Positions 31,828-39,778 of a stretch of 55,196 nucleotides of DNA are shown piece by piece (position 1 is the stretch's first letter; each line of letters begins with the position of its first letter). The stretch is from Mycobacterium sp. (GTDB lineage Bacteria > Actinomycetota > Actinomycetes > Mycobacteriales > Mycobacteriaceae). The position numbers and the translations under genes are program-made. Where the stretch lies: assembly GCA_025965975.1 (NCBI GenBank), contig JAOPVX010000409.1, forward strand, positions 1 to 55,196. The letters are read 5' to 3'. Under the pieces are notes generated by a model that did no database searches, was not told the origin of the DNA, and saw only the letters and a list, made by a program, of their open reading frames with translations.

Positions 31828-32843
31828 CGGCCGAACCTTTCGCGTCGCCCCATCCGCCGCAACCGGATCCATTCGATCAGCCCGGCTGGATCGCGGCGAG
31901 ACACCAGGAAGAACCAGGAGAACCGAATCCACTCCTGCGCCAACAGTTTCCGCAAGCCCGGCTGCGAAAGCAGATAGCCGCGGTTGCGGTAGGTGAAAAA
32001 CCGCTTCCCGGCATCGTCGGGGTACTGGGTATGCATCCGTCCGCCGAGGATCGGCTTGAACTCGTCGCCACCTTGCGGATGCAGGTACACCGCGTTCAGG
32101 CAGGTGCCGAACGGCAGCCCCGAGCGCACGAGCCGACGGTGCACCTCGACCTCGTCACCACGCACGAACAATCGGAGATCGGGAACGCCGACCGCCTCGA
32201 GCGTCGACGCCCGAAACAGCGCGCCGTTGAACAGCGACGCGATGCCGGGCAACAGGTCCTGATGCGATCCTTCGGTGCGCAGCTCGCTGACCCTTCGCCG
32301 CCACAGCAGCCCGCGGCGCAGCGGAAAAGCTAGACGCTCATGGTCGTTCATGTCGCACACCATCGGTGATACTTCGGCCAGTTCGTGGTTCTGCGCGCAG
32401 GTAAGCAGCGTGCCGAGCACTTCAGAATCCAACGGCCTTCCATCGTCGTCGGCCAGCCACACCCAGTCGGCGCCCAGCGCCAGCGCGTGTAGCATGCCCA
32501 ACGCGAAACCGCCTGCGCCACCAAGGTTTCGGCGCGACCCGAGATAGGTGGTTGGGATCGGCTGGCCGCTCACGATGTCGCGCGCACGTGAGTCGTCGTC
32601 GTTGTCGACGACCACCAAATGATCGGGGGCGCGGGTCTGTGCGCTCAGTGCGTCCAGCGACTTGGCTAGCTCGTCGGGACGCCGATGGGTGACCACCACG
32701 GCGTGGATTGTCTGCTCTTCGCGCAAGCGCTCATCGGTTGTCTGCTCTTCGCGCAAGCGCTCATCGGTTGTCTGCTCTTCGCGCAAGCGCTCATCGGTTG
32801 TCTGCTCTTCGCGCAAGCGCTCATCGCCCACCGAATCAGTCAT
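31824..32843 (-). CDS. glfT1: Galactofuranosyltransferase GlfT1
   Basis: Adds the first galactofuranose residues to the decaprenyl-linked rhamnosyl-GlcNAc primer, using UDP-Galf. 339 residues from the ATG at 32843. GT-A fold with THRRPDELAKSLDAL at its start, LGSRRNLGGAGG and the metal-binding ADDDG (Asp132-134). Residues 7-46 are four copies of DERLREEQTT, an extension between the first six residues and the catalytic domain; the M. tuberculosis protein as recalled goes directly from MTESV into AVVVTHRRPDE. The repeat is charged and probably helical. The start overlaps the wzt stop by 8 nt. Confidence 0.94.
   Translation of the reverse strand: MTDSVGDERLREEQTTDERLREEQTTDERLREEQTTDERLREEQTIHAVVVTHRRPDELAKSLDALSAQTRAPDHLVVVDNDDDSRARDIVSGQPIPTTYLGSRRNLGGAGGFALGMLHALALGADWVWLADDDGRPLDSEVLGTLLTCAQNHELAEVSPMVCDMNDHERLAFPLRRGLLWRRRVSELRTEGSHQDLLPGIASLFNGALFRASTLEAVGVPDLRLFVRGDEVEVHRRLVRSGLPFGTCLNAVYLHPQGGDEFKPILGGRMHTQYPDDAGKRFFTYRNRGYLLSQPGLRKLLAQEWIRFSWFFLVSRRDPAGLIEWIRLRRMGRRERFGR
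32708..32826 (-). repeat. In-frame 30-bp tandem repeat, four copies, at the 5' end of glfT1
   Basis: Units at 32708-32737, 32738-32767, 32768-32797 and 32798-32826 (last one cut by a base) are identical over their length. Each contains TCTTCGCGCAAGCGCT, a 16-mer that occurs again outside genes at 39073-39088. On the coding strand they encode the decapeptide DERLREEQTT four times. Confidence 0.97.
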
Positions 32844-33714
32844 CGGGAACCGTTGCGGGCCAGTCCGCGCTGGCGTCCTCGGTCGGCGACCAATCGCCTC
32901 GGTGCTCCTCGGTCGGCGACCAATCGCCTCGGTGCTCCTCGAGGAACTCCCGCACATGGCGGGCCGCATCATCACCCTCGTACGCGCGCACGACGTCCTC
33001 GATACCGCCGGTCATCTTGATGGTGCCGTGGTCGATCCACATCGCGGTCTTACACAGCCGGGCAAGAAACTCGTTGGAATGGCTGGCGAACACCAGGATC
33101 CCGGAGCGCTCGACGAGGTTCTGCAGCCGTGACTGGGCCTTCTTCAGGAACTCGGCGTCCACCGCGCCGATGCCCTCGTCGAGCAGCAGGATCTCCGGGT
33201 CGATGCTGGTGACCACTCCCATGGCCAGCCGCACCCGCATACCGGTGGAGTAGGTGCGCAGCGGCATCGACAGGTAATCGCCGAGCTCGGTGAACTCCGC
33301 GATCTCATCGATCTTGGCCAGCATCTGCTTTCGGGTCTGCCCGAGGAACAGCCCGCGGATGATGATGTTCTCGAACCCGGAGATCTCCGCGTCCATCCCG
33401 ACGCCGAGGTCGAACACCGGGGCCACCCGGCCAGTCACCGAAGCCACCCCGCGGGTCGGTTCGTAGATCCCGGACAGCAGCCGCAGCAGGGTCGACTTTC
33501 CCGCGCCGTTGTGCCCGACCAGCCCCACCCGGTCGCCGAGTTCCAGAGACATGGTGATGTCCCGCAACGCCTCGATCACAACGACGTTGGACTCGTTGCG
33601 TCCGATCGCGCCGCCGGCCTTGCCGAGGAACGCCTTCTTGAGCGAGCGCGTCTTCGCGTCGAAGATCGGAAACTCCACCCACGCGTTGTGGGTTTCGATG
33701 TGGGGCTGAGACAC
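32836..33714 (-). CDS. wzt: Galactan ABC exporter, ATPase Wzt (Rv3781/RfbE homologue)
   Basis: 292 residues. ABC ATPase with Walker A GHNGAGKS (67-74), signature YSTGM (155-159) and Walker B ILLLDE (175-180). The SGIYEPTRG and GVGMDAEISGFENI segments are typical of polysaccharide-exporting ATPases. It energises Wzm. The C-terminal tail holds two exact copies of EEHRGDWSPT (259-268 and 269-278) and is longer than the M. tuberculosis protein (about 273 residues). No carbohydrate-binding C-terminal domain is present, as in the mycobacterial type. The stop overlaps glfT1. Confidence 0.94.
   Translation of the reverse strand: MSQPHIETHNAWVEFPIFDAKTRSLKKAFLGKAGGAIGRNESNVVVIEALRDITMSLELGDRVGLVGHNGAGKSTLLRLLSGIYEPTRGVASVTGRVAPVFDLGVGMDAEISGFENIIIRGLFLGQTRKQMLAKIDEIAEFTELGDYLSMPLRTYSTGMRVRLAMGVVTSIDPEILLLDEGIGAVDAEFLKKAQSRLQNLVERSGILVFASHSNEFLARLCKTAMWIDHGTIKMTGGIEDVVRAYEGDDAARHVREFLEEHRGDWSPTEEHRGDWSPTEDASADWPATVPDD
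32881..32940 (-). repeat. In-frame 30-bp tandem duplication at the 3' end of wzt
   Basis: 32881-32910 and 32911-32940 are identical. They encode EEHRGDWSPT twice in the Wzt tail. The array lies only 54 bp from the glfT1 array on the other side of the wzt/glfT1 overlap. Confidence 0.95.
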
Positions 33715-33719
33715 AGGAC

Positions 33720-34217
33720 CTACAGGTACTGACCGGTCCCCGGGCCGCCGCGCTGTCCTGGCACCGCCGCACCCGGCGGCAATTGCCGCATCTGCTCCAG
33801 CTGCTGGCGCGCCGCCATCTGCTGGGCGAACAGCGCGGTCTGGATGCCGTGGAACAGGCCTTCGAGCCAGCCGACCAGCTGAGCCTGCGCGATCCGCAGT
33901 TCGGCGTCGGATGGCACGGTGTCCTCGGTGAATGGCAGCGTGAGCCGCTCGAGCTCCTCGCGCAGCTCGGGCGCAAGCCCGCCCTCGAGCTCGCGGATAC
34001 TCGTGCGGTGGATGTCGCGCAGCCGGTTGCGGCTGGCGTCGTCAAGAGGAGCCGCGCGCACCTCCTCCAGCAGCTGCTTGATCATGGTGCCGATTCGCAT
34101 CACCTTCGCAGGTTGTTCGACGAGATCGGTCAGCGACTTGCCGTCGGCATCGTCGACGACCAGGCTGTCATCGCCGCCGATGATTTCGATGTTGTCGTCG
34201 TCGGTGTTGGCTGTCAT
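33720..34217 (-). CDS. bpa: Bacterial proteasome activator Bpa/PafE (Rv3780 homologue)
   Basis: 165 residues from the ATG at 34217, which overlaps the upstream gene's stop by 4 nt. Helical-bundle protein that forms a dodecameric ring and opens the 20S proteasome gate without ATP. The C-terminus GQYL provides the hydrophobic-Tyr-X proteasome-docking motif. Characteristic helices are VMRIGTMIKQLLEEVR, ELRIAQAQLVGWLEGLFHGI and QTALFAQQMAARQQLEQ. A slightly longer N-terminus starting at 34235 is possible. It lies between the Rv3779-like gene and wzt, exactly as in M. tuberculosis. Confidence 0.94.
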   Translation of the reverse strand: MTANTDDDNIEIIGGDDSLVVDDADGKSLTDLVEQPAKVMRIGTMIKQLLEEVRAAPLDDASRNRLRDIHRTSIRELEGGLAPELREELERLTLPFTEDTVPSDAELRIAQAQLVGWLEGLFHGIQTALFAQQMAARQQLEQMRQLPPGAAVPGQRGGPGTGQYL

Positions 34218-36163
34218 GTCCCCTCTCCGCGCCATTCGTAGATGCGAGCCTCGCCGTTGTCGTAGATCTTCTTCCACGACCGCGACCTATCTAGCGACAC
34301 TAGCCCGTCGGGCATGACGAACCCGCGGACCACCGGTGTGCTCGTCACCACGTACCGAATGTTGAGCGCCTTCACCGCCTCGGCAACCCGCGGGTCGGTG
34401 TCGGCGTCGTGGGCGTAGGCCCAGAAGATGAACCGGTGGTAGCCCGGACCCTGCTGGACCGGGAAGTCGTAGTGGGTCCACAACGGGTGCAGGTCAGCGA
34501 CGGCGTACATCCACGAGGTGCCGTCGGTGTTCGCATCGCCGATCAGGGTGTCGTGCGCACCCGGCAACGTGGCCAGATAGGCCCACGCCTCCAGGTCCTT
34601 GGCGTCGACGAGCACCCTGTCGTACTTCTCGCCGAACAGGAACTGATCCCGCGGCAGATAGGCAAGCCCGATCCCGACGCTAACGGCCACCACGATGGCG
34701 GCCGTCGTTGCGTGCCAGGCTCGTGGGCTGCCCTTGCCGACCAGCCGGCGTCCGCCTGCGACTGCGGCCGACGCCAGCGTGAACACGGCGATGCCGACCG
34801 CAGCGGTGAGCAGCATCGTGACCACCGCCGACAGCCGCCGCGGGTCGCTGTAGAACAGGTTGCTGAACTTGCCGACGACCGCGCCGATCGGACCGCCGAA
34901 CGGCGCCGACGAGTGCACGATCGACACCACAAGCAGCAGCCACACCGCCAGCGGCCACCAGATCCGCCGCACCAAAAGGACGACCGCGCCGATGGCGGCC
35001 AGGATGATCAGCACCCACTGGACCGGGAAGTCGTTGAGATGCCGGGTGTGCTGCACGACCGCGTCGATCAGGCCACGCTTCTTGCCCTCGTGGGTGACGA
35101 ACGCGTGCCCGGCGATGATCTCGGCCTGCTGCCACACTCCCAAGAACTGCGGCAGGAGCAGCGCCACGGTCGGAATGGCGATGAGCAACAGGTCGACCAA
35201 GTCCGCCAGGCGGCCGCGGACGGGATGCCACAGAGCGTCGACCAGCCACCACGCCGCCACGAACAGAACGACCACCACGCCCCCGGTGATGTGCACCGAG
35301 AACACACCAAGCAGCGCCAGCACCGCGAGCGGGATGCGGTCGCGGTGTCGCAGCGCGGACACGACCAGCGCCATGGTCGGGACGGCGACGCCGAAGGCGG
35401 CGAGGTTGGGCATGGAGGCGGTGTCGAACTCGACGTAGGGGATCGCGGTGAACGACGCCGACAGCGCGGCTGCCGTGGCCGCGGCGCCGGCCGTGCGCCA
35501 CTCGTCGGTTCGGCTGCGAAGCAGCCGCCACGTCAGCGTGGCGGCGCTGACCGGGAATAGCCAGATCGCGGCCGCCAGTGAGTTCAGCGTGTACGCGGTG
35601 GCCGGCGCCGCCCCGGTGAGCTGACTGAAGATCGCTGCAAGGGCGTGAAACGTCGACGGGTAGTACAGCGCTTCGTGGGTCTCAACGTTGCGTAGCTCAC
35701 CCATGTGGGTCGGCGACGCCTGGCCGGTGTCGAGGATGAAGCGAATCGTGTTGGCGTGCCAGACCGAATCCCAGTTACTCGGAATCGATTGCCAGTTTGG
35801 CATCCCGCGAAGCGCTGCCAGCCCGATCAGCAACCCGCCCAACAGGACGCCAGCGGCCACAACGAGCGCGGGCCCGCGGGTCGCCGCGCGGGCCTCGGCG
35901 CCAACGTCGCGAACGCGGCGCAGCGCGACCCGCACACCCAGCGCGGTTCCGGTCACGACCGCCAGAGCAAACAGCGCCGTCCATGCGTTCCACGGGACAC
36001 CAAGTGCGCCAAATGGAACGATGGACAACGCCACGACGCCGTAGGTCAGGGCCGGTCCGACCGCGACCGCGGTGGGCCAGGTTAGCCGGCCGACACGTGC
36101 GACGATTGCCCCGGGGAGCACCAGCAAAAATAGTGCAATTAGCACTCCGAACCCCAAGCTCAC
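34214..36163 (-). CDS. Multi-membrane-span protein, Rv3779 homologue (putative GT-C glycosyltransferase)
   Basis: 649 residues from a GTG at 36163 (then SLGFGVLIALFLLVLPG, the expected N-terminal helix). This start is preferred because the N-terminus then matches Rv3779 as I recall it and its length (about 666). About a dozen membrane helices are followed by a soluble C-terminal region with ANTDGTSWMYAVADLHPLW. The M. tuberculosis homologue has been linked to polyprenyl-phosphomannose synthesis, but the mechanism is not evident from the sequence here. CATACT lies 6 nt before the GTG and may be its -10 element. First gene of the bpa-wzt-glfT1-wzm run. Confidence 0.85.
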   Translation of the reverse strand: MSLGFGVLIALFLLVLPGAIVARVGRLTWPTAVAVGPALTYGVVALSIVPFGALGVPWNAWTALFALAVVTGTALGVRVALRRVRDVGAEARAATRGPALVVAAGVLLGGLLIGLAALRGMPNWQSIPSNWDSVWHANTIRFILDTGQASPTHMGELRNVETHEALYYPSTFHALAAIFSQLTGAAPATAYTLNSLAAAIWLFPVSAATLTWRLLRSRTDEWRTAGAAATAAALSASFTAIPYVEFDTASMPNLAAFGVAVPTMALVVSALRHRDRIPLAVLALLGVFSVHITGGVVVVLFVAAWWLVDALWHPVRGRLADLVDLLLIAIPTVALLLPQFLGVWQQAEIIAGHAFVTHEGKKRGLIDAVVQHTRHLNDFPVQWVLIILAAIGAVVLLVRRIWWPLAVWLLLVVSIVHSSAPFGGPIGAVVGKFSNLFYSDPRRLSAVVTMLLTAAVGIAVFTLASAAVAGGRRLVGKGSPRAWHATTAAIVVAVSVGIGLAYLPRDQFLFGEKYDRVLVDAKDLEAWAYLATLPGAHDTLIGDANTDGTSWMYAVADLHPLWTHYDFPVQQGPGYHRFIFWAYAHDADTDPRVAEAVKALNIRYVVTSTPVVRGFVMPDGLVSLDRSRSWKKIYDNGEARIYEWRGEGT

Positions 36164-36287
36164 TGGACTAGTATGGCTGCCCAGGTGAACCGGTCCGGGC
36201 ACGGCATGGGCAGCGACAGGCACGGCCGGCCATCCGCCGAAATCGTGTCGGTTTGTCGAATTCACAGACGCTCTAAGGTGGGCTGGC

Positions 36288-37484
36288 ATGGCATACGACG
36301 TCGCCCGGGTGCGTGGTCTGCATCCGTCTTTAGGCGATGGGTGGGTGCACTTCGACGCGCAGAACGGCATGCTGCTGCCCGATTCCGTTGGCAGAGCGGT
36401 GTCGACCGCTTTCCGCGGGTCGATGCCGACCCCGGTTGGACCTCATCCGTCGGCGCAACGCAGCGCCGCGGTGCTCGACGCCGCGCGCCAGGCGGTCGCA
36501 GATCTGCTCGACGCGGATCCGAGGGGCGTAGTGCTCGGCGCCGACCGCGCGGTCCTGCTGACGTCTCTGGCTGACGCGTCTTCCTCACGGGTCGGTCTTG
36601 GCTATGAGGTGGTGGTGACCCGGCTCGACGACGAGGCGAACATCGCACCGTGGCTGCGCGCCGCGAATCGCTATGGCGCCAAGGTGAAGTGGGCCGAGGT
36701 CGACATCGAAACCGGCGAACTGCCGACCTGGCAGTGGGAGGGTTTGATTACGCGGCCGACCCGTTTGGTCGCAATCGCCTCTGCCTCTTCGACGCTGGGC
36801 ACCGTAACCGATCTTCGGGCGGTCACCAAGCTGGTACACGAGGTCGGCGGGTTGGTGGTGGTCGATCACTCCGCGGCCGCGCCGTACCGGTTGACTGACA
36901 TTGACGAGATCGACGCCGATGCGGTCGCGGTGAACGCGATGGCGTGGGGTGGCCCGCCGATCGGGGCGCTGGTCTTCCGCGACCCGTCGATGATCGACTC
37001 GTTCAGCTCCGTGTCGCTGAACCCGTATGCGACCGGGCCCGCGCGACTCGAGGTGGGTGCGCACCAATTCGGCTTGCTCGCCGGCGTCGTTGCCAGCATC
37101 GAGTACCTGGCTGGACTGGACGAGTCGGCGCAAGGGTCGCGCCGCGAACGACTTTCGGTGTCAATGCAATCGGCGTCGTTGTACATGAGCCGGGTGTTCG
37201 ACTACCTGCTGGTCTCGCTGCGTTCCCTGCCGGGGTTGATGGTGATCGGCCGACCCGAGGTACACATTCCGGTGTTGAGCTTCGCGGTCAGCGACGTGCC
37301 CGCCGAGCGGGTGGTGCAGCGGCTGGCCGACAACGGCATCCTCGCGATCTCCAACGTCAACTCGCGTGTGCTGGATGTCATCGGAGTCAACGACATTGGG
37401 GGTGCGGTCACCGTCGGGCTGGCGCACTACACGACGACTGCGGAGGTCGATCAATTGGTGCGCGCCCTCGCGTCACTTGGCTGA
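36288..37484 (+). CDS. Class-V aminotransferase / cysteine-desulfurase-like protein lacking the PLP lysine (Rv3778c homologue)
   Basis: 398 residues, with the class-V aminotransferase fold from [14 protein letters not shown] to the C-terminal [18 protein letters not shown]. The cofactor region [14 protein letters not shown] (Asp193) is recognisable, but the position that carries the Schiff-base lysine (SxHK.xxGPxGxG in desulfurases) reads [12 protein letters not shown] (216-227) with no Lys, and the usual Gln after the Asp is missing. The same lack is present in Rv3778c as recalled, so this is a family property rather than a local mutation. Function unknown; it is divergent from the Rv3779 homologue. 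Confidence 0.9.
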   Translation: MAYDVARVRGLHPSLGDGWVHFDAQNGMLLPDSVGRAVSTAFRGSMPTPVGPHPSAQRSAAVLDAARQAVADLLDADPRGVVLGADRAVLLTSLADASSSRVGLGYEVVVTRLDDEANIAPWLRAANRYGAKVKWAEVDIETGELPTWQWEGLITRPTRLVAIASASSTLGTVTDLRAVTKLVHEVGGLVVVDHSAAAPYRLTDIDEIDADAVAVNAMAWGGPPIGALVFRDPSMIDSFSSVSLNPYATGPARLEVGAHQFGLLAGVVASIEYLAGLDESAQGSRRERLSVSMQSASLYMSRVFDYLLVSLRSLPGLMVIGRPEVHIPVLSFAVSDVPAERVVQRLADNGILAISNVNSRVLDVIGVNDIGGAVTVGLAHYTTTAEVDQLVRALASLG

Positions 37485-37500
37485 CCTTTCGGCTAACGCG

Positions 37501-38475
37501 CTAATCAGCAACGCGCAGAAGGACTTTCCCCGACACCTCACCGGACGCCAGCAGCTCGTGCGCGGCCCTGGCCTGCTCGATGGGGAACTCGGCGCCGATG
37601 ATCGGACGCACCTGGCCGTCTGCGATCATCGGCCAGACGTTAGCGACCACCTCGGCGACGATCTCGCTCTTGCCGCCGCGGCCGCTGACCGGACGCGACC
37701 GCAGCGTCGTTGCGATCACCCCGGCGCGCTTGCCCAGCAGCTTGCCGAGGTTGAGTTCAGCCTTCACGCCGCCCTGCATCCCGATGGTGACCAGCCGACC
37801 CTCGGTGGCGAGAGCGTCGACGTTGCGGTCGAGGTAGGCGGCGCCCATGATGTCGAGGATCACGTCGGCGCCGCCTTCGCGGCTTACCCGCTCCACGAAG
37901 TCCTCGTCGCGGTAGCCGATGGTGATCTCGGCGCCCAGTTCGGCACACAGGTCGAGTTTGTTCTGCGGCCCGGCGGTAATGGCCACCCTGGCGCCGATCG
38001 CGCGTGCCACCTGGATGCCGTGGGTGCCGATGCCGCTGGCGCCGCCGTGGATCAGCACGAGTTGACCGGCGGACAGCTGCGCGGTCATCATCAGGTTCGA
38101 CCACACCGTGCAGGCCACTTCGGGCAGTCCAGCGGCATGATGAAGCGGCACACCGTCGGGAATCGGCATCACCTGGCCGGCGGGGACAGCGACGAACTCC
38201 GCGTAACCCCCGCCCGCCAGCAAAGCGCAGACTTGTTGCCCGACGGTCCACTGGGGGACTCCGTCGCCCACCTCAGCGATGGTCCCTGACACCTCGAGCC
38301 CCAGGGTCTGGCTGGCTCCAGGAGGGGGTGGATAGTAGCCAGCGGCCTGCAGCAGGTCGGCCCGGTTGACTCCCGCCGCACTGACCTTGATGAGCACTTC
38401 ACCGAAGTCGGGTGCGATGTCGGCGATTTCTTGCCAGGTGAGCTGATCGGCTGATTCCGCCACGATCGCACGCAT
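37501..38475 (-). CDS. NADPH:quinone oxidoreductase-type zinc-independent medium-chain dehydrogenase (Rv3777 homologue)
   Basis: 324 residues from the ATG at 38475 (MRAIVAESADQLTWQEIAD). PIG3/QOR-like member of the medium-chain dehydrogenase family: GROES-like N-terminal domain with AAGVNRADLLQAAGYYPPPPG and a Rossmann domain with HGGASGIGTHGIQVARA. No zinc-binding cysteines are visible. It probably reduces quinones or other carbonyls with NADPH. It ends convergently with the Rv3778c-like gene (16-bp gap) and is divergent from the MarR gene at 38553, which may regulate it. Confidence 0.9.
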   Translation of the reverse strand: MRAIVAESADQLTWQEIADIAPDFGEVLIKVSAAGVNRADLLQAAGYYPPPPGASQTLGLEVSGTIAEVGDGVPQWTVGQQVCALLAGGGYAEFVAVPAGQVMPIPDGVPLHHAAGLPEVACTVWSNLMMTAQLSAGQLVLIHGGASGIGTHGIQVARAIGARVAITAGPQNKLDLCAELGAEITIGYRDEDFVERVSREGGADVILDIMGAAYLDRNVDALATEGRLVTIGMQGGVKAELNLGKLLGKRAGVIATTLRSRPVSGRGGKSEIVAEVVANVWPMIADGQVRPIIGAEFPIEQARAAHELLASGEVSGKVLLRVAD

Positions 38476-38540
38476 TGGGCTAACGCTACTACGCGCAGAA
38501 TACAGTGTGGATTTCCCGTCGCAGCAATGCTTGCCTGCTT

Positions 38541-38553
38541 TACCATAGCGAAA
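38541..38553 (+). promoter_or_regulatory. Putative -10 element for a leaderless marR transcript
   Basis: TACCAT at 38541-38546 ends exactly 6 nt before the ATG at 38553. The geometry fits transcription starting at the start codon, and it favours this ATG over the in-frame ATGs at 38505, 38562 and 38589. Confidence 0.5.
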
Positions 38554-39065
38554 TGGAGGGGATGATCGCCGGGCGTACTGCAAGTGACATGCCTGGTTTG
38601 GACATCGCTGAGCAGAGGTCGTGGCAAAACTTCCTCGACTCAGCCTTGAGGATGTATGCGACCCTGAACCGGTCGCTCGTGGACGCGCATCATCTGACGC
38701 TCAATGACGTGCGGCTGCTCGACATTTTGGACCGGTCCGCGACCGGCTCGGCGCGCATGGGGGACCTCGCCGACGGGCTGATGTCGTTGCCCAGCCGGGT
38801 GACCCGGCAGATCCGGCGGTTGGAACTGCAGGGCCTGGTGCGCCGCGGCGCCAGCCCCGACGACGGCCGAGGCGTGCTGGCCTCCATCACCCAGGAAGGG
38901 CGCTCCGCGGTGGCTGAGGCGATGCTGACGTACGGCGAGGGGGTGCGCGCGCACTTCCTCGGCAGGCTGTCACGCCCGCAGATCGCCGCGATGGGCGAGA
39001 ACTGCAGGCGGATCAGCGTCGCGCTGAAGGCAGGGGCGCCACCGGCGAAGCTTGGCCGCGTCTAG
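38553..39065 (+). CDS. MarR-family transcriptional regulator
   Basis: 170 residues. Winged-helix region with LTLNDVRLLDIL, GDLADGLMSLPSRVTRQIRRLELQGLVRR (recognition helix) and the wing SPDDGRGVLASITQEG, the MarR signature. The effector is unknown. It is divergent from the quinone oxidoreductase gene with a short shared promoter region (38476-38552), a common arrangement for MarR control of detoxifying oxidoreductases. Confidence 0.88.
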   Translation: MEGMIAGRTASDMPGLDIAEQRSWQNFLDSALRMYATLNRSLVDAHHLTLNDVRLLDILDRSATGSARMGDLADGLMSLPSRVTRQIRRLELQGLVRRGASPDDGRGVLASITQEGRSAVAEAMLTYGEGVRAHFLGRLSRPQIAAMGENCRRISVALKAGAPPAKLGRV

Positions 39066-39072
39066 TCGGTCT

Positions 39073-39088
39073 TCTTCGCGCAAGCGCT
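39073..39088. repeat. Intergenic copy of the glfT1 repeat core
   Basis: TCTTCGCGCAAGCGCT at 39073-39088 is identical to the core of each of the four 30-bp units in glfT1, with related flanking bases (GATCGG here, CATCGG there). It lies in the 47 bp between marR and tRNA-Ser(TGA). Confidence 0.85.
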
Positions 39089-39112
39089 GATCGGCCCCGT
39101 ACTGTTGTCGGC

Positions 39113-39199
39113 GGTGGCGTGGCAGAGCGGCCTAACGCACTCGCCTTGAAAGCGAGAGACGGCTAAAACCGTCCGGGGGTTCAAATCCCTCCGCCACCG
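39113..39199 (+). tRNA. tRNA-Ser (anticodon TGA)
   Basis: Class II tRNA of 87 nt. The acceptor arms GGTGGCG (39113-39119) and CGCCACC (39192-39198) pair, with discriminator G. The anticodon loop CTTGAAA in the stem CTCGC/GCGAG gives anticodon TGA. A long variable arm (GACGGCTAAAACCGTC) and the T-loop GGTTCAAATCC are present. CCA is not encoded. Confidence 0.97.
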
Positions 39200-39562
39200 C
39201 TCTGTGATGTCTCAAGACATCGGAATAGTCGGAACCCGCGCTTTGCTTGGGTCTTGCCGCGCCTGCGGCGGGGACTTCTCGGTATGGCGTAATCACGATG
39301 AAACAGGCACTGAACATTGGTGACCCTGATTCATAGTCAACTGGTCCAAACAGATCTGGGTTTTCGGACGGAGGGTGACGATGATCCGCATTCGCCGAGT
39401 CATGGGACATCTCACTGGACGGCCGTGAGTACACCTTCCACATTCGGCAGGGCGTGAAGGTCCACATGTGGGACAGAACTGCCCGCGGCATTCGGCAAGG
39501 CCCGCCGGTCAGATCGGTTCGTCTGGAAATTCGCACTGTGCGCACCAAACCTAGGAGATCCC
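39200..39562. other. 363-bp gene-free stretch after tRNA-Ser with a palindrome; possible mobile-element scar
   Basis: No convincing gene: all frames are interrupted or lack recognisable protein. Seven bases after the tRNA is GATGTCTCAAGACATC (39206-39221), whose arms GATGTCT and AGACATC pair perfectly around CA. TGTCTCAAGACATCG-type sequences occur at ends of some actinobacterial insertion sequences, so a decayed element is possible but unproven. The stretch ends with the ribosome-binding sequence AGGAGA (39553-39558) of the next gene. Confidence 0.4.
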
Positions 39563-39760
39563 ATGCCGGATAGTGAATTCCTGCCCCCCGAAGCCCAGGT
39601 GGCCGCCGCGTTCGAGTACGCCGGGCTGACCATCTCGCCAGAGCGTCTCGCGGCGAACTACGAAATCTACTCATCGACGCTCGCGCTGATCCGTAAGGCC
39701 TCGACGCCAGGCCTGGGCGAGACGGTCCCGGCCGTCGGCTTCAAGGCGTCCTGGGACTGA
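39563..39760 (+). CDS. Small AtzG-like (DUF4089-type) amidase partner protein
   Basis: 65 residues. It has the pattern of the small AtzG-like proteins, two helices with [20 protein letters not shown], that pair with an amidase-signature enzyme. In cyanuric acid degradation AtzG forms a complex with the 1-carboxybiuret hydrolase AtzE. It lies 18 bp upstream of an amidase gene, as atzG lies beside atzE. An AGGAGA ribosome-binding sequence precedes the ATG. The name is from size, context and general resemblance; the family membership needs a profile search. Confidence 0.6.
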   Translation: MPDSEFLPPEAQVAAAFEYAGLTISPERLAANYEIYSSTLALIRKASTPGLGETVPAVGFKASWD

Positions 39761-39778
39761 ACGTAAAGGAATACCGCG

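Noticed and set aside
32708-32826. CRISPR array at the glfT1 repeat
   Set aside because: Copies are contiguous with no spacers, keep the reading frame, and lie inside a gene; no cas genes are present.
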